Below, piece by piece: positions 16,489 to 23,867 of a DNA stretch of 27,669 bases (its first letter is position 1; every line of letters starts with the position of its first letter). A program made the position numbers and the translations under genes. The stretch lies in NCBI GenBank assembly GCA_964403185.1, contig CAYOFK010000012.1:1-27669 (forward strand), written 5' to 3'. Under the pieces are notes generated by a model. The model saw only the letters and a program-made list of their open reading frames with translations, did not search any database and was not told the origin of the DNA. The DNA is from CAYOFK01 sp964403185. Its GTDB lineage: Bacteria > Bacteroidota > Bacteroidia > Bacteroidales > VadinHA17.

Positions 16489-17760
16489 ATGAAATCATTA
16501 GTTATTTCTTTTTATGCGATTATTCTGACAGTATTTTCAGGTTGTACCGGATCAGATGAAAAGGTCTTTCATGAAACCCGGCTGAATGGCCGGAAAGTGC
16601 AGGAGATCTTCCTGGACAGGGTGCCGGAAGAGGCCAGGCAACTGAATTTTTCGGATATTTTCTCCTCCTGCAGGGCCATCCCTCTGGAAACAAAAGACGA
16701 GTGCCTCATACAGAATGTTTTCTTTACACTTGCAGGAGAGGATCTTCTGGTCGGCACACAGAACTTTCCGGGTCCTGCCCGCCTCTTCCGTTTCGACAGG
16801 AACGGGAAGTTTCTGAATGAGATCGGACGGGGAGGAAAAGGCCCGGGGGAACACACCGGTTATATGCAGGACTTCTGCCGGTATGATGATAAAGACAAAA
16901 CCGTTCTGGTTAAATGGGATGCAGACGACTCCCAGCTTTTTACCCTTCAGGGCGCCCTGATAAAGACCATTAACATGCCGTTCTGGGGATTGCAGGACAT
17001 GTTCAAATGGAATGAAGGGGAATGGTTCAGTACCGGCACATCGGCAGGGGTCTCCAGGTATCCCAGAGATTCCATGCTGTTGGTTTTTTTCAGGGACGAC
17101 GGAGAGATCACCCGTGCCATTCCAAGAACCCTGTATCCTCCAAAGAATACCAAAGGATATGTCCCTTCTTCCTGGGGAACGTCCGTTTATCAGAACAATT
17201 CAAAACGGAAGTTTTATTTTTCCGGTATAGATACCTTATTTTCCCTGGAGAACAGCAAACTGGTTCCGGCAGGGATCCTGCATTCAGGGAAAAATGCTCA
17301 GGAATATAATACAACTTCGGACCCGGAATATCAGAAAGGAAAATATTCGCTGAAGTTTCTGGAAGAAACGGAAAACAATATTTTTATCAAAAGAATGGTC
17401 ATTGAAAAGGCCGATCTGAATCAATACCGTCCCGGCCGGTGGGGAGGATCGTTTGAATTGGATGATCAGCTGATTGTCATTGATAAAGGAACCGGAAAGG
17501 CGGCGGTCTGCAAGTTCGGCGATGATATGTATGGTTTTATCCCTGAACAGGCCATAGAAAACCTCGAATTTGATGAAAGCGGATATGTTACCTTGAACAT
17601 GCAAATATCAGATATGCTGGATATGATCAAAGAGTATGAATCCAAAGGAAATGTTTCCCCGGAAATAGCAGCCCGCCTGGAGCCCTTAAAGAAACTGAAC
17701 GAAGATGACAATCCGGTGATCTTCCTCTTTAAGATTAATGACCGGATCAGGATAGATTGA
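16489..17760 (+). CDS. 6-bladed beta-propeller lipoprotein
   Basis: The 423-residue protein has a lipoprotein signal (VFSGC, Cys at residue 19). It matches the Bacteroidota 6-bladed beta-propeller family, recognised by FSDIFSSCRAIPLETKDECLI near residue 54, the repeat blade LFRFDRNGKFLNEIGRGGKG and the GPGE turn near 118-121. Such proteins are surface or periplasmic lipoproteins of unknown role, often found beside polysaccharide or peptide utilisation genes. It starts the plus-strand half of the window, downstream of a T-rich spacer. A hairpin immediately after the stop may end its transcript. Enzymatic activity is not implied. Confidence 0.85.
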   Translation: MKSLVISFYAIILTVFSGCTGSDEKVFHETRLNGRKVQEIFLDRVPEEARQLNFSDIFSSCRAIPLETKDECLIQNVFFTLAGEDLLVGTQNFPGPARLFRFDRNGKFLNEIGRGGKGPGEHTGYMQDFCRYDDKDKTVLVKWDADDSQLFTLQGALIKTINMPFWGLQDMFKWNEGEWFSTGTSAGVSRYPRDSMLLVFFRDDGEITRAIPRTLYPPKNTKGYVPSSWGTSVYQNNSKRKFYFSGIDTLFSLENSKLVPAGILHSGKNAQEYNTTSDPEYQKGKYSLKFLEETENNIFIKRMVIEKADLNQYRPGRWGGSFELDDQLIVIDKGTGKAAVCKFGDDMYGFIPEQAIENLEFDESGYVTLNMQISDMLDMIKEYESKGNVSPEIAARLEPLKKLNEDDNPVIFLFKINDRIRID

Positions 17761-17762
17761 GG

Positions 17763-17784
17763 AGCGGGACAACCCGCTTTGTCC
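17763..17784 (+). terminator. Possible terminator: two mutually exclusive short hairpins
   Basis: Two bases after the propeller stop codon, AGCGGG and CCCGCT pair around ACAA, followed by TTT. An overlapping alternative pairs GGACAA with TTGTCC. Only one can form at a time. The T tract is short, so intrinsic termination is possible but weak. Confidence 0.35.
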
Positions 17785-17805
17785 TCAAAAACCTTGGTGT
17801 TGGAA

Positions 17806-17917
17806 GCACAGGGCATAGGGCACAGGGCATAGGGCACAGGGCATAGGGCACAGGGCATAGGGCATAGGGCATAGGGCACAGGGCATAGGGCACAGGGCAT
17901 AGGGCACAGGGCACAGG
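17806..17917. repeat. Heptanucleotide tandem repeat array, 16 exact units of GCAYAGG
   Basis: Sixteen contiguous 7-bp units alternate mainly between GCACAGG and GCATAGG (order by the variable base: CTCTCTCTTTCTCTCC), followed by a degenerate GAAATAGG. The array is strictly in phase and purine-rich on this strand. It fills the first half of the 317-bp gap between the propeller and the GH172-like gene; the remainder (17918-18077) shows no gene that I recognise. Such arrays are prone to slippage and probably vary in length between strains. Confidence 0.95.
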
Positions 17918-18077
17918 GAAATAGGAAACATTAATTGATTTTTTCTGCCATTAATGGTTATCTTTAATTAGGCAAACTGCAAGATGGAATACTTCCGGCA
18001 CATTTTATCATCCGGCGATTATGTGGCAATCTTTCTTATCTGTAATACACGATAATTCACTTTCAAGAAAATAAATT

Positions 18078-18698
18078 ATGAAAAACTTCATTTTGCTTCT
18101 TTTAGTCGTTTCTTACGTTCTGGCAGGTTGTCAGTCTGAAAATGACAATGATGATACAATGGTTCCGCACTTTGGGAATCTCTATACGATTACCGATGGA
18201 AAAACCAGGTCGGTAAGCCCGGAGAACTTTACAGGTGAAAAAGGCAGGGCAGGCATGGCTACCCTCGAAGAAGGAAGTGCCGCCCGGGCAGCCAGGGAAC
18301 TGGGACAGGGATGGAAAGTAAATCCTTATGTGAGAATTCAAGCCGGTGAAGAGGATTATTTTTGCGGTTCGTATGGATTCGAAATGCGAAAGGGCGAGGA
18401 TGGTAAAGATATCTATTCATCGTTCAGCAGTCCTTACGGCGGGTTTTATTATGTGGACGACCCTCTGAATAACAGGCACCTGAGCAGGGTGGGTGAATAC
18501 CGCTGGCACATTACCGATCCCATACGGTTTGAGTCTGACTTAAGGGTTACCATCCAGAGCCTTGGCTGGAAAAGTGAAGGCCGGTACCTGCCTCTTGAAG
18601 ACGACCTGGCATCTGTGGCTTACTGGTACCAGGCGGAACCGCACAATCCATTTCCGGAACTTCCGGAAGTGGAGGACCTGGTCATAAAAAATGAATAA
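18078..18698 (+). pseudogene. GH172/DUF2961 lipoprotein with a large internal in-frame deletion
   Basis: The 206-residue frame has a lipobox (LAGC, Cys18), then the DUF2961/GH172 N-terminal signature (GKTRSVSPENFTGEKG at 41-56, ARELGQGWKVNPYVRI at 72-87). It jumps directly into the C-terminal signature (EDYFCGSYGF, FSSPYGGFYYV, YRWHITDPIRFESDLRVTIQ, LGWKSEGRYLPLEDDLASVA). Family members are around 370 residues or more, and the middle with the GPG and iHIW-type core is absent. The junction is near residue 90 (about 18345-18353). The frame is open, so a shortened product may be made, but hydrolase activity is unlikely. GH172 enzymes act on fructofuranosyl, arabinofuranosyl and related linkages. 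It ends 7 nt before the GH116 start. Confidence 0.75.
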
Positions 18699-18705
18699 GA
18701 ATACC

Positions 18706-21291
18706 ATGAAAAATCTGCAATTTTTTTTGAGTTTATTTCTGGTTGTGTTGCTTGCACATGGAACGGTATATGGCCAAAAACCGGACTGGCCTGTCCTGAA
18801 ACATTATGATTCCAAACATGTTGACAGAATTGCCCTGCCTGTCGGAGGGATCGGTACGGGAACCGTGTCACTCGGGGGCCGTGGGAACCTTCAGGACTGG
18901 GAGATCATGAACCGTCCGGCCAAGGGCTTTAATCCGGGTCCGGGGTTTGAGATTGCACCCTTTTTCGTTCTCTACACACAACAGGGAAACCGTGGGGATA
19001 CCCGTTTGCTGGAAGGACCGGTCCCCTTATATGCTTATGAGGGAGAACGCGGGGTATATCAAATCACCAACCATGGCCTGCCGCGCTTTGACAGTACAAC
19101 ATTTGATGCAGCCTATCCTTTCGGGCAGGTTCAACTCTATCATGAACGCCTCCCGGTTAAAGTAAAGATCAAAGCCTTTAATCCCCTGGTTCCAACCGAT
19201 GCCGGTAAAAGCGGCATCCCGATAGCAGTGATCCGCTTTGAGCTTACAAATACCACCCTGAGTGAGGTGACGGCTTCAATTTGCGGATCCATGCAAAACT
19301 TTATCGGGAATGATGGAGCTTATGGAGCGCCTGTGGATAACAAGAATGAATATCGGATTGCAGATAGTGTAAAGGGAATATTTATGAGTTCTGAAGGGGT
19401 TGACCCCGAATCGGAGCAGTGGGGAACCATCGCTTTTTCCACCACCCATGATGGAGAAGTCACCTGCAGGACCAGTTGGAAAAAACAACATTGGGGTTCA
19501 TCCATTCTGGATTTCTGGGATGATTTCAGTGCGGATGGGACCCTTGAAGAGAGGCCTCCAACCGGGGAAGATGCCCCGATGGCCTCCCTGGCCACAAAAT
19601 TTGAACTAAAACCGGGAGAAACCAGGGAAATTGAATTCCTGATCACCTGGAATTTTCCCAATGTTAAAGCCTGGTCTGCTACCAACCTGAAAAACTATTA
19701 TTCAACCATATATGAAGATGCATGGGATGTCCTGGAAAAAACCCTGCCCCGTCTTGCTGAACTTGAAAAAGAAACAATTGCCTTTGTAAACGCATTCATC
19801 CGTTCAGATCTTCCTGAAGTTGTTAAAGAGGCTGCCCTGTTTAATATCAGTACTTTAAGAACCCAAACCTGTTTCCGTACCGGAGATGGAAATTTTTTTA
19901 CATGGGAAGGATGCAATGATAATACCGGCTGTTGCTTTGGCTCCTGTACCCATGTCTGGAATTACGAACACGCCACCGGGTTTTTATTTGGTGAACTGGC
20001 AAAACGAAAACGGGAAATCGAATTTGGGATGGCTACCGGTGAGGATGGCCTGATGAGTTTCAGGGTGCGGCTCCCAAAGGAGAACATGCAATCTTTTGGC
20101 CGGGCCGCGGCTGACGGGCAGATGGGCTCCATTATGAAAATGTACAGGGACTGGCAACTTTCAGGCGATGGCGAAATGCTTGAACGTTTATATCCCAACG
20201 TGAAAAAGGCTATTCAGTTTTGCTGGATTCCCGGCGGTTGGGATGCAGATACGGATGGCGTTATGGAAGGAGTTCAGCACAACACTATGGATGTGGAATA
20301 CTATGGACCAAATCCCCAGATGGGAATATGGTACCTCGGCGCATTGCGATCCGTTGCCGAAATGGCCGGATATGTGAAAGACAAGGACTTCGCTGACAGC
20401 TGTATGGCCCTGTATTACAATGGCCGGAACTGGATCGAAGAAAACCTGTTCAACGGGGAATATTACATTCAAAAGGTGCAGATCCCTGAGAACACCGGGG
20501 ATATAAATCCGCAACTGGTCATCGGAATGGGCGGTGACGATCACCTCCAGCCTGATTATCAGCTTGGCGAGGGCTGCCTTGTAGATCAGCTGGTGGGCCA
20601 GTATGTGGCACACGTGTGCGGACTGGGCTATTTGGTGGATCCTGAACAGGTGCAGAGTACCCTGAATAGTATAATGAAGTATAATTACCGCGAAAATCTC
20701 AGCGATCATTTTAATATATTCAGGTCCTTTGCCCTGGGTGATGAGTCGGCTTTACTCATGGCCAGTTATCCCCGGGCCAGGCCTGCCAACCCTTTCCCGT
20801 ATTTTACAGAGGTGATGACCGGGTTTGAATATACTGCCGCCATCGGAATGCTCTATGAAGGGGACCTGGAAAATGGTCTTAAATGCATTCAAAATATTCG
20901 TGACCGTTATGACGGTTTTAAAAGGAGCCCCTTTGACGAAGCCGAATGCGGCCATCATTATGGCCGTGCCATGGCAAGCTGGTCAGCGGTTCTGGCACTA
21001 ACAGGCTTCAACTATTCGGGTGTTTCAAAAACCATATCATTCATATCAAAACCAGGAACGTACTTCTGGTCAACCGGATATGCCTGGGGTACCGTGGAGA
21101 TTAAGGATGAGTCAAAAAACAAACTTGTGACCCTTAAGGTGTTATACGGAAACCTGGATCTGGATAAACTCATCCTCAGAGGATATGGCGTATCAAAGGT
21201 CAGAGCTGGAAAACTCAGTGGTGAGGATGAGCTCACTACCAGGGTCAGGAATAACAATTCCAGGGCCGGACAGGTGTTAAATGTAAAATAA
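18706..21291 (+). CDS. GH116-family glycosidase (DUF608, GBA2-like), secreted
   Basis: From the ATG at 18706 the protein is 861 residues, with a signal peptide ending near VYGQ. An ATG at 18691 overlaps the preceding gene and adds five residues before the natural signal. The N-terminal beta domain shows PVGGIGTGTVSLGGRGNLQDWEI. The (alpha/alpha)6 catalytic domain shows GCCFGSCTHVWNYEHATGFL and DTDGVMEGVQHNTMDVEYYG, the blocks expected to hold catalytic carboxylates, though I do not assign individual residues. GH116 members are beta-glucosidases, beta-xylosidases, N-acetylglucosaminidases and glucosylceramidases. The exported form here probably trims an oligosaccharide in the periplasm. Substrate unknown. 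Confidence 0.87.
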   Translation: MKNLQFFLSLFLVVLLAHGTVYGQKPDWPVLKHYDSKHVDRIALPVGGIGTGTVSLGGRGNLQDWEIMNRPAKGFNPGPGFEIAPFFVLYTQQGNRGDTRLLEGPVPLYAYEGERGVYQITNHGLPRFDSTTFDAAYPFGQVQLYHERLPVKVKIKAFNPLVPTDAGKSGIPIAVIRFELTNTTLSEVTASICGSMQNFIGNDGAYGAPVDNKNEYRIADSVKGIFMSSEGVDPESEQWGTIAFSTTHDGEVTCRTSWKKQHWGSSILDFWDDFSADGTLEERPPTGEDAPMASLATKFELKPGETREIEFLITWNFPNVKAWSATNLKNYYSTIYEDAWDVLEKTLPRLAELEKETIAFVNAFIRSDLPEVVKEAALFNISTLRTQTCFRTGDGNFFTWEGCNDNTGCCFGSCTHVWNYEHATGFLFGELAKRKREIEFGMATGEDGLMSFRVRLPKENMQSFGRAAADGQMGSIMKMYRDWQLSGDGEMLERLYPNVKKAIQFCWIPGGWDADTDGVMEGVQHNTMDVEYYGPNPQMGIWYLGALRSVAEMAGYVKDKDFADSCMALYYNGRNWIEENLFNGEYYIQKVQIPENTGDINPQLVIGMGGDDHLQPDYQLGEGCLVDQLVGQYVAHVCGLGYLVDPEQVQSTLNSIMKYNYRENLSDHFNIFRSFALGDESALLMASYPRARPANPFPYFTEVMTGFEYTAAIGMLYEGDLENGLKCIQNIRDRYDGFKRSPFDEAECGHHYGRAMASWSAVLALTGFNYSGVSKTISFISKPGTYFWSTGYAWGTVEIKDESKNKLVTLKVLYGNLDLDKLILRGYGVSKVRAGKLSGEDELTTRVRNNNSRAGQVLNVK

Positions 21292-21331
21292 AAACGTAAA
21301 TATGTCGTATCAGATCCGGTTAGGATTTTAA

Positions 21332-21457
21332 ATGAAGATCACCAATCTGTTCAGTATGGTTCTTTTTCTAAATCTATCCGTGTAATTCTGGAATCAGAAA
21401 CATCCGGGACCAGGTGGTAAGGCCTGGATATTTTCCGATGAGATCATTATTGAATAA
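21332..21457 (+). pseudogene. Collapsed gene relic: signal peptide start joined to F5/8-like C-terminal end
   Basis: A 42-codon frame begins MKITNLFSMVLFLNLSV, a typical signal-peptide start, then has an in-frame TAA at 21383. It continues in the same frame to HPGPGGKAWIFSDEIIIE and a final TAA. That ending matches the last residues of the fucosidase and sulfatase here (GAGGKAWLFVDEIIIE). The most economical reading is a third gene with the same C-terminal domain that lost nearly all of its middle. The rest of the 336-bp gap is a copy of the shared 3' repeat module. Confidence 0.7.
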
Positions 21458-21595
21458 GGAAGGTATATGTTACGGGGTGCTGGTTTTGGACAGATGCTGA
21501 AACTAGTTCAGCATGACGAACCAGTAATTTTGCCATAATCAAAGATTGTCATCCTGAACTCCAGCCTGCCGGCTGGCAGGTATTTCAGCATCTGC
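21455..21595. repeat. Shared 3'-flank module, copy A, with palindromic elements
   Basis: Starting at the relic stop codon this segment aligns with the sequences after the fucosidase and sulfatase genes. It contains a hairpin (ATGCTGAA, loop ACTAG, TTCAGCAT at 21494-21514) and a second palindromic stretch around CCAGCCTGCCGGCTGGCAGG (21561-21580) flanked by TCCTGAA and TTCAGCA. Such GTCATCCTGAA...TTCAGGAT elements resemble repetitive extragenic palindromes and may act as terminators. Confidence 0.8.
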
Positions 21596-21627
21596 CAAAA
21601 TTAATACGAATCCAAACAAACCAGAGC

Positions 21628-23694
21628 ATGAACAAAACATTACCGGTAGTTATTCTAACACTCCTTTTAACCGGATGTCTGCCAAAACCTGCCACTGATT
21701 ATCTGAATGAATCTGAGAAAGACTTTAATAAACGAATGGAATGGTGGCGCGATGCCGGATTCGGGATGTTTATTCACTGGGGTTTATACGCAGTTCCGGC
21801 AGGTGTTTATAAAGGGGAAGCAAGATATGCAGAATGGATTATGAATCAGGCCGGGATCCCGAAGGAGGAGTATGAACAATATGCAGAGGTTTTTAACCCT
21901 GTTAAGTTTAATGCCAATGAATGGGTGAAGATTGCTGAAAATGCAGGGATGAAATACATTGTGATCACCTCGAAACATCATGATGGTTTCTGTATGTGGG
22001 ATTCTGAAATTACGGATTATGATATCATTGACCGGACCCCCTTCAAAAGAGATGTATTGAAAGAACTTTCAGTGGCCTGTGAAAAAGCAGGTATCAGATT
22101 GTGTTTCTATCATTCTATTATGGACTGGCATCATCCCGATGCCACCGGTGAAAATTTTTCCAAATACCGGGAAGAGTATATGATTCCCCAGTTGAAAGAA
22201 TTGGTCACAGATTACGGAGATTTGGGAGTATTATGGTTCGACGGGGAGTGGATCGAAGAATGGACAGAGGACCAGGGTAGGGAATTGTATAATTATCTTA
22301 GAGGTCTGAAACCGGATCTTATTATTAACAACCGGGTAGGAAAGGGAAGGTCCGGAATGCAGGGAATGAGTAAATACGAAGATGCCGTTGGTGATTTTGG
22401 AACCCCTGAGCAGGAGATCCTGGAAGGGACCTCATCCCTTGACTGGGAATCCTGCATGACCATGAATGGCCGTTGGGGTTATGTTTCGTATGACAAGAAT
22501 TTTAAATCAACCCAAACCCTCATTCATAACCTGATAGATATAGCTGCAAAAGGAGGGAACTATTTGTTAAATGTCGGACCTACGGCTGAAGGTTTGATCC
22601 CTGGAGAAAGTGTCCAACGCCTGGAAGAAATGGGCCAATGGATGACGGTAAACGGGGAAATCATCCATAATTCCAGATCCGTTAAGAACTACAGAGAATC
22701 CGAGTTTTTGTATTACCTGACAGATAAAAAGGCAAAAATCTATTATGCCATTACAACTACCTGGCCGGGAGTTTCCTTAAATATTAAATACATACTTCCG
22801 AAGAAAGGTTCGAAAATAAAAATGCTGGGTTATCCGGAACCTCTCGAATGGAAAAATATGGGCCCTGAAGGTATTGAAATTCTGATACCTGAGGCATTGC
22901 AGGAAGTTTCCGGTCGCCCCTGCCAGCATGCCTGGGTATTTAAGATCTCGGGGAAAGAAGTGGAGGTGGTTGAAAAACCTGAAATCAGCGCCGCAGAAAT
23001 GAAAAATATTAAAAAAGTTTTATTTTCGGATCATATTATAGCCAGACTGTCTACCAACACAGCAGGAGCTACCATTCACTTTACCCTGGATGGGTCACTC
23101 CCCACCATAAGTTCTCCTGTATATAATGGTCCTGTCGATATCCGGGAATCTGCCCTGATAAGGACCATTGCTGTTAAGAAAGGTTCGGTGAGCAGCCATC
23201 CTGCTGAAACGGAATTCCTTAAGGTTACTTCTTTTAAGTCCATAACATTCAGCAGTCCATTTAGTGAAAAATATTCCGCACATGGCCCCCTTACCCTGGG
23301 CAATGGGATCATTGGTGGAGAAGACTTTTCTGACATGGAATGGCTGGGATGGGAAGGAGAGGATTTTGAGGCCCTTGTCGATCTTGGTCAAACAACTGAT
23401 ATTTCACGGCTTTCGGCAGGTTTTTTAAATTCTGTTTCATCATGGATATTCCTGCCGGGGAGGGTGGAATTTTTTATCTCGGAAAATGGAGAGAACTTTA
23501 TTTCGGCAGGTATAGTTCAAAACGACATTCCCCTGAACACTGATAAAAAGTTTAGAAAAGACTTCTCAGTTTTATTTGAGGGAAAAGCCAGGTTCATAAA
23601 GATATTTGCTGAAAATATAAAAGTATGCCCTGAATGGCACCAGGGTGCAGGTGGAAAAGCCTGGTTGTTTGTGGATGAGATCATCATTGAGTAG
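21628..23694 (+). CDS. Alpha-L-fucosidase GH29 lipoprotein with FN3-like and F5/8-like C-terminal domains
   Basis: The 688-residue protein has a lipobox (LLTGC, Cys17). The GH29 barrel spans about residues 30-350 and shows RDAGFGMFIHWGLYAVPAG, SKHHDGFCMWDS and VLWFDGEW, whose Asp205 is the expected nucleophile. GH29 enzymes release alpha-L-fucose with retention. A beta-sandwich follows to about 450. Next comes a CHB_HEX_C-type domain (TIHFTLDGSLPTISSPVYNG, about 455-530), then an F5/8-type-C-like domain ending CPEWHQGAGGKAWLFVDEI. Its last 25 or so codons and 3' flank resemble those of the downstream sulfatase, so the genes share a module. Fucose removal fits a fucosylated or sulfated fucan-type substrate. 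Confidence 0.93.
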   Translation: MNKTLPVVILTLLLTGCLPKPATDYLNESEKDFNKRMEWWRDAGFGMFIHWGLYAVPAGVYKGEARYAEWIMNQAGIPKEEYEQYAEVFNPVKFNANEWVKIAENAGMKYIVITSKHHDGFCMWDSEITDYDIIDRTPFKRDVLKELSVACEKAGIRLCFYHSIMDWHHPDATGENFSKYREEYMIPQLKELVTDYGDLGVLWFDGEWIEEWTEDQGRELYNYLRGLKPDLIINNRVGKGRSGMQGMSKYEDAVGDFGTPEQEILEGTSSLDWESCMTMNGRWGYVSYDKNFKSTQTLIHNLIDIAAKGGNYLLNVGPTAEGLIPGESVQRLEEMGQWMTVNGEIIHNSRSVKNYRESEFLYYLTDKKAKIYYAITTTWPGVSLNIKYILPKKGSKIKMLGYPEPLEWKNMGPEGIEILIPEALQEVSGRPCQHAWVFKISGKEVEVVEKPEISAAEMKNIKKVLFSDHIIARLSTNTAGATIHFTLDGSLPTISSPVYNGPVDIRESALIRTIAVKKGSVSSHPAETEFLKVTSFKSITFSSPFSEKYSAHGPLTLGNGIIGGEDFSDMEWLGWEGEDFEALVDLGQTTDISRLSAGFLNSVSSWIFLPGRVEFFISENGENFISAGIVQNDIPLNTDKKFRKDFSVLFEGKARFIKIFAENIKVCPEWHQGAGGKAWLFVDEIIIE

Positions 23695-23832
23695 GAAGGT
23701 TATATGTTGCGGGGTGCTGGTTTTTGACAGATACTGAAACTAGTTCAGCATGACGAAATGGAAATTTAGCCACTACCAAAGCGTGTCATCCTGAACTCCT
23801 GCCTGCCGGCAGGCGCGGTGGTTCAGGATCTG
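23692..23832. repeat. Shared 3'-flank module, copy B, with strong hairpin
   Basis: This is the fullest copy of the spacer module. After a hairpin-like region around ACTGAAACTAGTTCAG, a perfect 9-bp stem (ATCCTGAAC at 23788-23796, GTTCAGGAT at 23821-23829) encloses the perfect 14-bp palindrome GCCTGCCGGCAGGC (23801-23814). The compound hairpin could terminate the fucosidase transcript, but no long T tract follows. Confidence 0.85.
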
Positions 23833-23867
23833 TATATTTAAAACCGAATTCATTAAATAACACTTGT

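Noticed and set aside
17466..17900. Minus-strand frame encoding a Cys-Pro-rich repeat protein across the heptanucleotide array.
   Set aside because: A 7-bp repeat gives an open frame by chance, and the rest of the frame is the antisense of the propeller gene.
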